From Morganella morganii (GTDB lineage Bacteria > Pseudomonadota > Gammaproteobacteria > Enterobacterales > Enterobacteriaceae), in the NCBI RefSeq assembly GCF_003996855.1, contig NZ_NRQY01000002.1, positions 489,530 to 553,529 on the forward strand: 64,000 nt of DNA, read 5' to 3'. A program made the translations under genes and the position numbers. Of the stretch, positions 16,314 to 26,225 are shown one piece after another. Under the pieces are notes generated by a model that had not been told where the DNA came from, made no database searches, and worked only from the letters and a program-made list of their open reading frames with translations. Each line of letters starts with the position of its first letter. The stretch's first letter is position 1.

Positions 16314-17975
16314 TCAGGCACTGACACCGTCGGTGTTATTATCTGCCGCCGCCGGCTCTGCATTACCGTTTTGTCCGCCTTTTGTAGCCGGTACTTCCGG
16401 TGCCGCAGGCTTCACAACAGATGACGATGCTGCCGCTTCCGGTGCTTTAACCTGCTCTGCTGCAGCTTTTTCTGCCGCTGCTTTTTCCGAAGCTGCTTTT
16501 TCAGCCAGTTCCGCATCAGCCGCAGCCTGTTTCTCTGCCGCAGCAACGGCTTTCTCCGGATGCATTATCTTATCAAACTGAGCACGCAGCTGATCCACAT
16601 TCATTTCCGGCTCCCCTTTCGGCTGAGTGAAGAAAAATGCGGTATCCTGCTCTAAAATCGCATGCATTTCCGCGTTCAGCACTTCCGGTGTCAGGTTATT
16701 CAGGAATGTCTGACGCAGACGCTGATACTGTTCCGGCGGAATATCAATGATATTACTCTGCTGGGACATCAGACGCTGGTTGATCAGAATATCGGTGGTG
16801 GTACGGGCATAGATAGCAAACAGCTGCTGAAGCTGAGCCTGTTTCATGGCAATCAGGGAATCAAAATTCTCAGCAGAGATGCCTTTTTCTTTCAGAACGG
16901 CCAGTTCATTCGCCAGCTCAGAGACAATCACCGGCATTTTTTCATTCGGTGCCCGCAGACTGAGCATACAGCTGGCACGCTGATACTGCATCCGGCAATC
17001 CATATTCATCGCCATGAATTTTTCATTTTTCTTGCCGATGCCCTGCTGTAATGCACCAAAAAGCGCTTCACGGGCAAGGTCATTTAACCAGTAACGGTTC
17101 AGTGCATCCGAATCTTTGACTGAAGACCAGTTCAGATCCCAGACCAGCGCCAGCATATCGTCTTTCTGATTTTCATTCACAGCATGGACTGAGCGCGGTT
17201 TCATCGGCGGCAGTGTGGCGACACTGACCGGCGTCTGACGTTTACCTTCCCGGGAGCCGAATGCTTTGCTGATGCTGTCTTCGAGCGCACGTTTATCAAC
17301 CGGGCCTGCAACATACAGTGTCGCCATATCCGGTGTGTACCAGCGCTGATAGAAACTGTTCAGAGCCTCAACATCAATCTTGCCCGCAGGCGGCGGCAGC
17401 GGGTCAAACCCCTGGAGGGTAGTGCCTTTTATCCGGGCACGCCAGATAGGATCATTGATATTCGGCGGATACGTGGCGACAGGTGAATCCGGTGCGGCCA
17501 GGGCTGCGGCAACAGTTTCCTGATTAAAAATTCCATGACCTGAGACATCCGCCATCCAGCTCAGTGCCGCTTTCAGCACCTCCGGATTGTTATTCGGCAG
17601 GCTCAGGTTATAGAGTGTGAAATCATAAGAAACAATCGCCGGCGGCAGTGGCATGTCCGGGCTGATCCCGTTACGCAGCAGGTTCGATAACTGCTGTGAG
17701 TTCAGGCTTTGGCTGTTGAACATCACCACTTTCGGGATGAGATAAGCAAACCCTTTTTCAGCCGGTTTTTCCATCAAGGAGCCGGTCTGAACAGAAAGGC
17801 GCATCTGTATGCGGTCATTCGGGCGCTGCGGTGTCTGGAGCAGCTGCCAGCTGAATCCGTTTGCCAGTTTACCCTGCTGCCATGCCGGGTCCGGCTGTAA
17901 TGCTTCTGCGTGTAACTGAGATGTGACGGCAATCAGGACGCCACCGAGTAAAACACGTAAATAAGAGCGTTGCAT
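16314..17975 (-). CDS. yhjJ: YhjJ, M16 peptidase-like periplasmic protein lacking the zinc motif
   Basis: The product is a 553-residue exported protein of the insulinase (M16) fold. The signal peptide is MQRSYLRVLLGGVLIAVTSQLHA, and the mature sequence begins EALQPDPAWQQGKLANGF as in E. coli YhjJ. Active M16 proteases carry HxxEH after the first strand; the equivalent position here is KPAEKGFAYLIPK with no such motif, so it is probably not a zinc protease. The conserved YARTTTDILINQRL block and TQPKGEPE are present. Compared with E. coli (498) it has a C-terminal tail from about residue 470 made of Ala, Glu and Lys repeats, then Pro/Ala-rich sequence, likely an extended or coiled-coil spacer. 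AGAGG precedes the ATG by six bases. Confidence 0.88.
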   Translation of the reverse strand: MQRSYLRVLLGGVLIAVTSQLHAEALQPDPAWQQGKLANGFSWQLLQTPQRPNDRIQMRLSVQTGSLMEKPAEKGFAYLIPKVVMFNSQSLNSQQLSNLLRNGISPDMPLPPAIVSYDFTLYNLSLPNNNPEVLKAALSWMADVSGHGIFNQETVAAALAAPDSPVATYPPNINDPIWRARIKGTTLQGFDPLPPPAGKIDVEALNSFYQRWYTPDMATLYVAGPVDKRALEDSISKAFGSREGKRQTPVSVATLPPMKPRSVHAVNENQKDDMLALVWDLNWSSVKDSDALNRYWLNDLAREALFGALQQGIGKKNEKFMAMNMDCRMQYQRASCMLSLRAPNEKMPVIVSELANELAVLKEKGISAENFDSLIAMKQAQLQQLFAIYARTTTDILINQRLMSQQSNIIDIPPEQYQRLRQTFLNNLTPEVLNAEMHAILEQDTAFFFTQPKGEPEMNVDQLRAQFDKIMHPEKAVAAAEKQAAADAELAEKAASEKAAAEKAAAEQVKAPEAAASSSVVKPAAPEVPATKGGQNGNAEPAAADNNTDGVSA

Positions 17976-18140
17976 GCTAACCTCTTTTAATATGAATCCC
18001 TGGTATGCCTTCTTCTGAGATTTACCACTGATGCCGGAAATACTGTTATGTCAGACGATATACACAGGCAAAAACTGACCGGCTTCCGGGACGCCCCCTT
18101 TGACTCGTCTGGGTTTAGACAGCAAACCGTCCGGGAAGTT

Positions 18141-18848
18141 TTATGATGACCCTGATTTATGTTTGTTCACCTGGTTCCGGTAACCCTTCGCCAGCAAACC
18201 GAGTTCATCATCCTCATGATATGCCGGGCAACTGAGCTGATCCACAGGCTCATCACTATTCAGTTCACAGGCCATACTACGCAGTGGCCGCACTATCAGG
18301 CGATTAATACACCAGCTTATCGCGATCACCAGCACCAGCGCCAGTAACAGATAACTGGTCACCATCAGTGCCACAATATTCATCGCGAAGCGGTATATAC
18401 GGTTATCATCCACCTGAAGAATGAGGTAGCCCTGCGGGGGGTTTCCGGTATGCGCCACGCCGTAGGCGTAAAGCGGAACCTGAATCTCAACCGGAATACC
18501 GAAAATCATTTTTGCTGTGCCGGGAATAGGACGGTGTGTGGCAAAATCCAGGCTTATCACCTGAACATTTTCCGGCGTCATCACAATCGCCCGTCCTAAA
18601 ATCCCGCTGGCCCGCAATGTCATCAGGGTCGATTTTACAGCGTTTAAGTCTGACCCTAACAAGGCATCTGCCAGCGGTTTCCTGACCTGTACTGACGAAT
18701 TATAAAGCTGATTCATGTAATCCGCTTTCCGCTGTTGTATCAAATGTGATAACAAAAGTGTCATAAAAAATGCGATAGTCACCAAAGTCACCGCAGCGAC
18801 AACTGACATCTGTTTGATAGTCAGTGATTTTCTGACTTTTACACGCAT
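18141..18848 (-). CDS. YhjK/HmsP-like membrane sensor stump without GGDEF-EAL domains
   Basis: The 235 residues align with the N-terminus of E. coli YhjK (PdeK): LTIKQMSV, a first membrane segment (about 15-36), QQRKADYMNQL, a periplasmic domain with GSDLNAVKSTL and SGILGRA, a second membrane segment (about 155-180), then a HAMP linker ending EDDELGLLAKGYRNQ. E. coli YhjK continues here into GGDEF and EAL domains that degrade cyclic-di-GMP; this protein stops after 10 more residues. Only 165 bp separate the stop from yhjJ and I see no trace of the enzymatic domains. dctA, normally between yhjJ and yhjK, and the bcs cellulose genes, normally between yhjK and dppF, are also absent. It could be a decaying remnant or a stand-alone sensor. 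Confidence 0.78.
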   Translation of the reverse strand: MRVKVRKSLTIKQMSVVAAVTLVTIAFFMTLLLSHLIQQRKADYMNQLYNSSVQVRKPLADALLGSDLNAVKSTLMTLRASGILGRAIVMTPENVQVISLDFATHRPIPGTAKMIFGIPVEIQVPLYAYGVAHTGNPPQGYLILQVDDNRIYRFAMNIVALMVTSYLLLALVLVIAISWCINRLIVRPLRSMACELNSDEPVDQLSCPAYHEDDELGLLAKGYRNQVNKHKSGSS

Positions 18849-18954
18849 ATTCCACGCCTTTCGTTACAATTCAGTTATCACATCTTTCGTCATACGCAGT
18901 GATTATACGTCATCATTGTGCTTTGTGCTGATCTAATCTCACTCCTCAGACAGC

Positions 18955-18988
18955 AAAAAGCGATAACAGAACCCTCCATTATCGCTGT
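18955..18988 (-). terminator. dppF terminator
   Basis: AGCGATAA (18959-18966) pairs with TTATCGCT (18979-18986), followed on the minus strand by TTTTTG. It ends the dpp operon. Confidence 0.8.
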
Positions 18989-19038
18989 TTGTCTTAAGTT
19001 AAAACATGTTTTTCTGTAATTTACTGTAAAACAGAACG

Positions 19039-20037
19039 TTATGCGGATATTTTTGCCTGTTCTTCCCTGTCCACCGCAAAACAGGCAATTAGCTGTCCGC
19101 CGTAGGATTTCAGCTCCGGACGGAACTGGGTACAGGTGCCGAATGCATGGCGGCAGCGGGCGGCAAAGGCGCATCCCGGCGGCGGATTCAGCGGGCTCGG
19201 CAGCTCACCGGTCAGTTTTATCCGCTCGCGGCGCTGTGCCGGATTCAGCCGTGGTGTCGCGGAAAGCAACGCCTGTGTATAAGGATGACGCGGATTCTCA
19301 AAAATCTGCGCTTTAGTGCCTTTTTCCACACAACGCCCCAGATACATCACCATCACATCATCCGCTATATGCTCCACCACGGACAAATCATGAGAAATAA
19401 ACACATATGACAGACCCAGTTCATCCTGGAGATCCATCATCAGGTTCAGTACCTGAGCGCGGACTGACACATCCAGCGCGGATACCGGCTCATCCGCAAT
19501 CACCACATCCGGGTCCAGCATCAGACCCCGGGCAATCGCAATACGCTGGCGCTGACCACCGGAAAACATATGAGGATAACGGCTGTAATGCTTGGTTTTC
19601 AGACCGACTTTTGCCATCATCGCCAGCACTTTCTCTTTGCGCTCAGCCGCACTGAGTGATGTATTGATAACCAGCGGTTCTTCCAGAATCTGCCCGACTT
19701 TTTTGCGCGGATTGAGCGAACCGTACGGGTTCTGGAACACAATCTGGATTTTTTGCCGCCGCAGTTTCTCCGTATGTTTATCCGCCACCAGCAGGTTCTG
19801 CCCCTGATAAAACAGTTCCCCGCCGGTTGGTTTTTCAATCATGGTCAGCAAACGGCCGAGTGTCGATTTCCCGCAGCCGGACTCCCCGACCACGGCCAGG
19901 GTTTTCCCCCGGTTCAGATCAAACGACACGCCGTCGAGGGCTTTCACCATCCGCTCCGGTGAGAAAAAAACCTTCTTCACCGGATAATATTTTTTCAGAT
20001 CACTGACATGCAACAGTGGCTGCGTGGTCTCACTCAT
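19039..20037 (-). CDS. dppF: Dipeptide ABC transporter ATP-binding subunit DppF
   Basis: DppF is one of two cytosolic ATPases powering the dipeptide importer DppABCDF. From the ATG at 20037 it is 332 residues. Walker A is GESGCGKST, the Q-loop is [15 protein letters not shown], the ABC signature is [15 protein letters not shown], and Walker B is [13 protein letters not shown]. The C-terminal oligopeptide-transporter extension with [17 protein letters not shown], whose cysteines bind a 4Fe-4S cluster in some relatives, is present. The start overlaps the dppD stop by eight bases, implying coupled translation. It is last gene of the operon. Confidence 0.96.
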   Translation of the reverse strand: MSETTQPLLHVSDLKKYYPVKKVFFSPERMVKALDGVSFDLNRGKTLAVVGESGCGKSTLGRLLTMIEKPTGGELFYQGQNLLVADKHTEKLRRQKIQIVFQNPYGSLNPRKKVGQILEEPLVINTSLSAAERKEKVLAMMAKVGLKTKHYSRYPHMFSGGQRQRIAIARGLMLDPDVVIADEPVSALDVSVRAQVLNLMMDLQDELGLSYVFISHDLSVVEHIADDVMVMYLGRCVEKGTKAQIFENPRHPYTQALLSATPRLNPAQRRERIKLTGELPSPLNPPPGCAFAARCRHAFGTCTQFRPELKSYGGQLIACFAVDREEQAKISA

Positions 20038-21013
20038 AGCCCGGTCTCCCTTCATCATCCAGCGGGGTATGACATTTCACCTGACGCGCCCCGACAGTAC
20101 GCAGTTCCGGTTCCGTGCTGCGGCATAAATCCGTGGCATATGGGCAGCGCGGGTTCAGCAGACAGCCTTCCGGCCGGTCATATTTTCCGGGCACAACACC
20201 TGGCAGTGATGCCAGACGGCTCTTGTTTCCGGCGAATTCCGGCAGCGCCCGCAGCAGTGCCTGAGTATACGGATGACGCGGTGCACGGAAAATATCCGAA
20301 GCTTTGCCGGACTCCGCCACCTGCCCCGCATACATCACAATAATATGGTGAGCGGCTTCCGCCACCAGCGCGAGGTCATGGGTGATAAGCACCAGTGCCA
20401 TATTTTCCTGCTGCTGTAACTCCAGCAGCAGTTCAATAATCTGTGCCTGGATGGTCACATCCAGCGCCGTTGTCGGCTCATCCGCAATCAGCAGCTTCGG
20501 ACGGCAGGCAATCGCCATCGCGATCATCACCCGCTGGCTCATCCCGCCGGATAACTGGTGCGGATAGACATCCAGCCGCGATTTCGGATCAGGAATACCG
20601 ACCAGTGTCAGCAGGTCGATAGTCCGCTGTAACCGGGTTCTCCTGTTACCGCCCTGGTGAACTTTCAGGGCTTCCATAATCTGATATCCCACGGTATAGC
20701 AGGGATTCAGGCTGGTCATCGGGTCCTGGAAAATCATTGCCACATCTGCGCCCACCAGCTCGCGCCGCTCTTTTTCAGAGATAGTCAGCAGATGACGGCC
20801 GTCAAACTCGAGGTTATCCGCCATCACCCGGCCGGGAAAATCAATCAGCCCCATAATCGCCAGCGAACTGACAGATTTACCGGAGCCGGATTCCCCGACA
20901 ATCCCGAGCACCTCGCCTTCCTCAACCTGATAACTGATCCGGTCAACGGCGCGGAATGGCATCTCTTTTTCACCGAAGTGAACAGATAATTTATCAACTG
21001 TTAATAACGCCAT
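20030..21013 (-). CDS. dppD: Dipeptide ABC transporter ATP-binding subunit DppD
   Basis: DppD is the second ATPase of the dipeptide importer and works as a heterodimer with DppF. The product is 327 residues, as in E. coli. Walker A is GESGSGKSV, the Q-loop is [15 protein letters not shown], the signature is [15 protein letters not shown], and Walker B is [12 protein letters not shown], followed by the switch histidine in LITHDLALV. The C-terminal [13 protein letters not shown] cysteine loop is present. It lies 11 bp after dppC and overlaps dppF. Confidence 0.96.
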   Translation of the reverse strand: MALLTVDKLSVHFGEKEMPFRAVDRISYQVEEGEVLGIVGESGSGKSVSSLAIMGLIDFPGRVMADNLEFDGRHLLTISEKERRELVGADVAMIFQDPMTSLNPCYTVGYQIMEALKVHQGGNRRTRLQRTIDLLTLVGIPDPKSRLDVYPHQLSGGMSQRVMIAMAIACRPKLLIADEPTTALDVTIQAQIIELLLELQQQENMALVLITHDLALVAEAAHHIIVMYAGQVAESGKASDIFRAPRHPYTQALLRALPEFAGNKSRLASLPGVVPGKYDRPEGCLLNPRCPYATDLCRSTEPELRTVGARQVKCHTPLDDEGRPGYE

Positions 21014-21024
21014 GTCTGCACCTC

Positions 21025-21927
21025 TTACTGCTTAAGCTTAGGATCAAGGGCATCACGCAATCCGTCGCCCATCAGGTTAAACGCCAGTACCGTCAGTAAA
21101 ATCGCCAGGCCCGGGAAGGTCACCACCCACCACGCACTCTGCGTAAACTGTAAAACATCGGACAGCATGGTTCCCCACTCCGGTGTCGGCGGCTGTGCAC
21201 CCATCCCGAGGAAACCTAATGCGGCCATGTCCAGAATGGCGTTGGAGAAGCCCAGCGATGCCTGCACAATCAGCGGTGCCAGGCAGTTCGGCAGAATATT
21301 GACAAACATCTGGCGCACCGGGCCTGCACCCGCCACCGCAGAGGCGGTCACATAATCACGGCTCACTTCTGTCAGCACCGCCGCGCGGGTCAGACGGATA
21401 TAGTGCGGCAGTGCCACAAAGGTCAGTGCCAGCGAGGCGTTAACAATCGACGGACCGAAAATCGCCACCAGCACCAGCGCCAGCAGCAGGCTCGGCAGTG
21501 CCAGCATAATATCGACGATACGCATGATCAGCGCATCAACCCAGCCGCCGAAATACCCGGCGGCAAGACCAATCACCACACCCAGCAGCAGCGACAGCGC
21601 CACTACCAGACAACCGACCAGCAGTGAAAGCCGGGCGCCGAACATCAGGCGCGACAATATATCGCGGCCGATATCATCAGTACCGAGAATAAACTGCCAT
21701 GAGCCGCCCTCCTGCCAGACCGGCGGCTGTAATAAATGGTCACGGAACTGCTCATCCGGCAGATGCGGGACAAGCAGCGGGGCAAAAACGGCGATCAGCA
21801 GCATCGCCAGGATATAAATCAGGCCGATCAGTGCGCCTTTATTACGCCGGAAGTAGTGCCAGAATTCGCGCAGCGGAGAAAGCGGCTCAGGCGCGCGGGT
21901 CACGGTAGTATTTGTCGTCTCAGACAT
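21025..21927 (-). CDS. dppC: Dipeptide ABC transporter permease DppC
   Basis: DppC is an inner-membrane permease subunit forming the pore with DppB. The product is 300 residues. It has the N-terminal cytosolic segment with [19 protein letters not shown], about six membrane segments, and the EAA loop that docks the ATPases ([20 protein letters not shown]). It sits 12 bp downstream of dppB and 11 bp upstream of dppD, within one operon. Confidence 0.96.
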   Translation of the reverse strand: MSETTNTTVTRAPEPLSPLREFWHYFRRNKGALIGLIYILAMLLIAVFAPLLVPHLPDEQFRDHLLQPPVWQEGGSWQFILGTDDIGRDILSRLMFGARLSLLVGCLVVALSLLLGVVIGLAAGYFGGWVDALIMRIVDIMLALPSLLLALVLVAIFGPSIVNASLALTFVALPHYIRLTRAAVLTEVSRDYVTASAVAGAGPVRQMFVNILPNCLAPLIVQASLGFSNAILDMAALGFLGMGAQPPTPEWGTMLSDVLQFTQSAWWVVTFPGLAILLTVLAFNLMGDGLRDALDPKLKQ

Positions 21928-21939
21928 TGTGCGCTCCTG

Positions 21940-22959
21940 TTATTTTTTATGGCGTATCCGCGGGTTAACAACGCCGTAGAGTAAATCCACGCACAGGTTA
22001 ACCAGGATAATCAGAATAGCGATCAGCAAAACACCGCCCTGCACAACCGGATAGTCGCGGCGCTGAAGGGCATCAATCAGCCAGCGGCCGATACCGGGCC
22101 AGGAAAAGATAGTTTCAGTCAGAATCGCTCCGGCCAGCATCACACCGACCTGTAAGCCGATAACCGTCACCACCGGCAGCAGTGCGTTGCGCAGTGTATG
22201 CACCACAATCACGCGGAGGCGGCTCAGCCCTTTGGCACGGGCGGTACGGATATAATCCTCACCCAGCACTTCCAGCATTGCCGAGCGGGTCATACGGACA
22301 ATCACCGCGAGCGGGATAGTGCCGAGCACAATTGACGGCAGAATAAGATGCATCACCGCATCATGAAAATCGCCGTCCTCACCCCAGATCAGGGTATCAA
22401 TCAGCATAAATCCGGTCAGCGGCTGAGTATCATCCAGGAACACACTGTCCGATAAGCGCCCTGAAACCGGTGTCAGATCGAGATTTACGGACACCAGCAT
22501 GATTAGCATGATGCCCCACCAGAAAATCGGCATCGAATAGCCGGTCAGGGAGATCCCGATAGCGGTATGATCAAAGACCGACCCCCGTTTGACCGCCACC
22601 AGCACCCCGACCGGAATCCCGACCGATATAGCGAAAATCATGGCACAGGCCGCGAGTTCCAGCGTGGCTTTAAAGCGGGGAACAAATTCGTCCCATACCG
22701 GCTGACGGCTTTTCAGAGAGAGGCCGAGGTCACCGTGCAGGACACCATTGATATAATGAAGGTACTGTTTCCAGTAGGGCTGATCCAGCCCCAGGGCCGC
22801 CATCAGCTGGGCGTGGCGTTCAGGGGAGATCCCCCGCTCACCTGCCATGATAGTGACCGGGTCTCCCGGGATCAGATGAACAAATATAAACGTCAGTAAC
22901 GTAATACCGATAAACGTCGGTATTACCATCCCGACCCGTCGGAGGATAAATTGCAGCAT
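21940..22959 (-). CDS. dppB: Dipeptide ABC transporter permease DppB
   Basis: DppB is the partner permease of DppC. The product is 339 residues, as in E. coli. The N-terminal LQFILRRVGMVIPTFIGITLLTFIFVHLIPGDP is typical of the OppB/DppB family, and the EAA loop reads YIRTARAKGLSRLRVIVVHTLRNA. It follows the dppA segment by 200 bp containing a GC-rich hairpin, as in other enterobacteria where dppA is made in excess over the membrane genes. Confidence 0.96.
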   Translation of the reverse strand: MLQFILRRVGMVIPTFIGITLLTFIFVHLIPGDPVTIMAGERGISPERHAQLMAALGLDQPYWKQYLHYINGVLHGDLGLSLKSRQPVWDEFVPRFKATLELAACAMIFAISVGIPVGVLVAVKRGSVFDHTAIGISLTGYSMPIFWWGIMLIMLVSVNLDLTPVSGRLSDSVFLDDTQPLTGFMLIDTLIWGEDGDFHDAVMHLILPSIVLGTIPLAVIVRMTRSAMLEVLGEDYIRTARAKGLSRLRVIVVHTLRNALLPVVTVIGLQVGVMLAGAILTETIFSWPGIGRWLIDALQRRDYPVVQGGVLLIAILIILVNLCVDLLYGVVNPRIRHKK

Positions 22960-23108
22960 ATCCCTGTTTCTCTTGTAATGGCCGCTGACAGCGCTCAGGT
23001 CATAAGACCGGACGAAAGGGAGGACTTTCCCTTTATACTCACACGATGAATAATATTATTTTAATTATGTGTTCTGCGTCGTCCGTGCAATGCGGTTCGA
23101 TACAGGGT

Positions 23109-23132
23109 TGCCGCCCCCCGGAGGAGGCGGCA
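23109..23132 (-). terminator. Intercistronic hairpin between dppA and dppB
   Basis: TGCCGCC (23109-23115) pairs with GGCGGCA (23126-23132), with a GC-rich 10-base loop and no T run. This type of hairpin usually stabilises the upstream mRNA or partly terminates, giving more DppA than DppBCDF; that role is inferred. Confidence 0.5.
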
Positions 23133-23159
23133 GACCGGTAACACTCATTTCCGGTTTAC

Positions 23160-26063
23160 TTATTTTTCGATAGAGACATTGTCAAAGTGGTGTTTACCCA
23201 GCGGATCCACCACATAGCCTTTCACTTCTTTGCGCACCGGCTCAAACACCGTGGAGTGTGCAACAATCAGTGCAGGTGCCTGCTCTTTCATCACTACCTG
23301 AGCCTGCTCATACAGTTTGGCGCGCTCTTTCGGATCAGCCGTGGTTCGTGCAGGCAGAATGATATTTTCAAAGGACTGATCACACCATTTCGAGTAGTTC
23401 GAACCCTGTTCTTTGGCCGCACAACTGAAGAGTGTGGCGAAGAAGTTATCCGGGTCCCCGTTGTCACCGGTCCAGCCCATCATGACAGTCTGAGGCTCAC
23501 CCGCTTTCGCGCGCTTGAGGTACTCACCCCACTCATAAGTCACGATTTTGGCTTTCACACCGACTTTCGCCCAGTCAGCCTGGATCATCTCAGCCATACG
23601 GCGGGCGTTCGGGTTATACGGACGCTGAACCGGCATCGCCCACAAATCGATTTCAACACCGTTTTCCACACCCGCTTCTTTCAGCAGGGCTTTGGCTTTT
23701 TCCGGATCATACGGATAATCTTCAATACTGTTGTTATAGCCCCACATGGTCGGCGGGATCAGGTTTTTCGCTTTCTGGCCTGCCCCCTGATAAACCGCGT
23801 CAATAATGGCATCTTTATTAACGGCCATATTCAGCGCCTGACGGACTTTCACGTTATCCAGTGGTTTTTTCGTGACGTTATAGGAGAGATAGCCGACATT
23901 CAGCCCCGGCTGCTCTTTCAGAACAATATTTTTATCCGCACGCATGCGCTCCAGGTCTGCCGGGTTCGGGTACGGCATTACCTGGCACTCATTTTTCTGT
24001 AACTTGGCATAGCGGACAGAGGCATCCGGCGTAATAGAGAAGACCAGGCGGTCAATTTTCGGTTTACCGTTCCAGTAATCTTCGTTGGCTTTATACAGAA
24101 TACGGGAATCTTTCTGGTACTGCTGTAACACAAACGGCCCCGTACCGATCGGGTTCAGATCCACTTTCTCCGGCGTACCGGCTTTCAGCATCTGGTCAGC
24201 ATATTCCGCGGAAAGAATTGAGGCGAAGTCCATCCCGAGGTTTGCCAGGAATGGTGCTTCTGAGCGGCTCAGCTGAAAACGGACGGTGTTGTCATCAACT
24301 TTCTCAACTTTGTCGATGATTTTGTCCATATCCATGCCGCTGAAATATTCATAACTGCCGCCGGATACTTTGTGATACGGGTTATCCGCGTTTTTCTGAC
24401 GATCAAAAGTAAAGACCACATCATCCGCATTAAAATCACGGGTTGGTTTGAATTCCTTGCTGCTGTGGAATTTCACCCCTTTGCGCAGATGAAAAGTATA
24501 GGTTTTCCCGTCTTCGCTTACATCCCAGGATTCAGCCAGACCCGGCTCCAGTTCAGTGGTACCGGCTTTAAACTCCACCAGCCGGTTATACAACGGCACG
24601 GAACTGGCATCATAAGTGGTTCCCGAAGTGAACAACTGCGGGTTAAACCCTTCCGGTGATCCCTCTGAACAAAAAACCAGCGTTCCCGCCGCATTGACGC
24701 TTGCAGACACCGCCAGATACAGGTTGTGATCAGGCAGTACCTGCTGCCAGACCACTTCATTACGGCTGATAAAGGCCCGTGCGGCGCTCATACTGTGAGA
24801 AAACGGATAACCGCGCACCGAATAACGACCACTCAAAGATTCATAATCCATCTCATCCGCTTTATCTGCATTGACAGAGCCGCGCATAACATTCTCATAA
24901 TAAAATACCTGACCAGCCAGGCGGAACGGCACGGTCAGTGTTGTTTCCGCCATCAGTTGCCGGGTGTGTTTCAGCTTTTTTTCTGTTACCGGCAGAGCAC
25001 CAAAACGATTCAGTGAATGCTTATACTGCACCTGATACTGAAAGGTAAAATCCGGCAGATACCAGCGGTGATTCAGCCCGGTATTCCAGTAAACAGAACG
25101 GCGCTCAGGTAATGTCAGCGGAGCATGTCCGAATGTGACATGCCGGGTTACCGCAGAAATTCCGCTGCTGAGGGTAATATCATGTGCCGGAGTCAGAAGC
25201 AGCTTACGGCCGAGGTTCAGATCCAGCGTTTTGCTGCGGGTAAAATAGTCCAGTGAGCCCCGGTATACCGGGTATTGCTGCTTTTGTTCAATATAACTGC
25301 CGCCTGCCGTAAACTCCCAGTGCCGGAAAGGGAGCCGGTATTGCCCATAAATAAATTTCACCCCGGCAGAATGATCGCTGTCCATATCCCGCAGAGTATA
25401 AATAAACAGGCGATCATACAGTTGCAACGGATTTTCAATACCGAGCCGGTTACTTATCTGCCGGCTGCCGGTTGACGGACTACCGTAATTGTTGATTTCA
25501 AGTGAACCGTTTATGCTGCGTTTTTTCTGCTGTGTAATCGTGATCACACTGTTGCCGGGATTCAGCGGATCGGGCTCAACCGCCGCCTGAACACCCAGCC
25601 CGGACAGTTGATTCAGATGGGTCATTCCCAGTTCGGTATCGCGGATATTCAGTTGTCCGTCCGCCCGCTGCGGAAAAATCAGATTCAGGCCGAATCGTGT
25701 ATCCCCGCTCTCCTTATCGCGGTAACCGCTCAGATAACCGGGCAGATAGTGAAGAGTCAGCGTACCGTCACTGACATTCTGCGGCGGCACACTGATTTGT
25801 GCCGTGATAAAACCCGCCTGATGTACCGCGGACTCCAGTGTCATCACCGCCTCCGCCATCTGTTCTGATGTCAGGCAGCGCCCGGTCACGTTCTTTTCAA
25901 ATTCATCCGCCAGATAAGACGGCCCGATTAATTCACGCTGCGTAATCACCACCTCTGACAGTATGGCGCAGGAGGCCGGAGAAACCGGCGAAGAAGTGTA
26001 TGTGCTGCCCCATGCACAGCCACAAGCCGCTATCGCAGCAGCAGCGATTGTTTTTTTTATCAT
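23160..26063 (-). CDS. dppA: Chimera: truncated TpsB outer-membrane transporter fused to dipeptide-binding protein DppA
   Basis: A single 967-residue frame. Residues 1 to about 450 are a two-partner-secretion TpsB transporter (ShlB/HpmB/FhaC type): signal peptide MIKKTIAAAAIAACGCAWGS, POTRA-like region (GRCLTSEQMAEAVMTLESAV, GFITAQISVPPQNVSDGTL), and barrel strands up to SGRYSVRGY with the Omp85-family VRGY at 416-419. It breaks off about 30 residues later, before the last strands. Residues 451-458 (AVSASVNA) look like the end of a DppA signal peptide, and 459-967 are a full mature DppA (GTLVFCSEGSPEGFNPQ onward), matching E. coli along its length. DppA binds dipeptides, and haem, in the periplasm for DppBCDF. 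Its own start, signal-peptide front and promoter are missing, so free DppA should not be made normally. A misassembly must be excluded. Confidence 0.85.
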   Translation of the reverse strand: MIKKTIAAAAIAACGCAWGSTYTSSPVSPASCAILSEVVITQRELIGPSYLADEFEKNVTGRCLTSEQMAEAVMTLESAVHQAGFITAQISVPPQNVSDGTLTLHYLPGYLSGYRDKESGDTRFGLNLIFPQRADGQLNIRDTELGMTHLNQLSGLGVQAAVEPDPLNPGNSVITITQQKKRSINGSLEINNYGSPSTGSRQISNRLGIENPLQLYDRLFIYTLRDMDSDHSAGVKFIYGQYRLPFRHWEFTAGGSYIEQKQQYPVYRGSLDYFTRSKTLDLNLGRKLLLTPAHDITLSSGISAVTRHVTFGHAPLTLPERRSVYWNTGLNHRWYLPDFTFQYQVQYKHSLNRFGALPVTEKKLKHTRQLMAETTLTVPFRLAGQVFYYENVMRGSVNADKADEMDYESLSGRYSVRGYPFSHSMSAARAFISRNEVVWQQVLPDHNLYLAVSASVNAAGTLVFCSEGSPEGFNPQLFTSGTTYDASSVPLYNRLVEFKAGTTELEPGLAESWDVSEDGKTYTFHLRKGVKFHSSKEFKPTRDFNADDVVFTFDRQKNADNPYHKVSGGSYEYFSGMDMDKIIDKVEKVDDNTVRFQLSRSEAPFLANLGMDFASILSAEYADQMLKAGTPEKVDLNPIGTGPFVLQQYQKDSRILYKANEDYWNGKPKIDRLVFSITPDASVRYAKLQKNECQVMPYPNPADLERMRADKNIVLKEQPGLNVGYLSYNVTKKPLDNVKVRQALNMAVNKDAIIDAVYQGAGQKAKNLIPPTMWGYNNSIEDYPYDPEKAKALLKEAGVENGVEIDLWAMPVQRPYNPNARRMAEMIQADWAKVGVKAKIVTYEWGEYLKRAKAGEPQTVMMGWTGDNGDPDNFFATLFSCAAKEQGSNYSKWCDQSFENIILPARTTADPKERAKLYEQAQVVMKEQAPALIVAHSTVFEPVRKEVKGYVVDPLGKHHFDNVSIEK
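24699..24731 (-). other. Fusion junction between tpsB and dppA
   Basis: On the minus strand the TpsB strand sequence (LPDHNLYLA) passes straight into the DppA signal-peptide end (VSASVNA) with no stop, start or ribosome site. CTGGCGGTG at 24716-24708 could encode LAV in either parent, making it a plausible microhomology at the crossover. The cleavage-like SVNA is kept, but no basic n-region precedes it. Confidence 0.7.
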
Positions 26064-26188
26064 GTATCCGTCCGTCTGATGAAATCCTTTCAGCGGGCAG
26101 TAAAACGGATAACAGAAAACAGCGATATCAAAAAAGCGGCGGAATTTTTGAGAGTAACAGAGAGGAAAAATGACGGATGCTGAAAAGC

Positions 26189-26219
26189 AAAAAACCCTGC
26201 TGTAAAAGCAGGGTTTTTC
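26189..26219. terminator. tRNA-Pro terminator
   Basis: AAAACCCTGC (26191-26200) pairs with GCAGGGTTTT (26208-26217), with A and T runs on both sides. On the minus strand it lies seven bases beyond the CCA end of tRNA-Pro. Confidence 0.85.
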
Positions 26220-26225
26220 TTAAAA

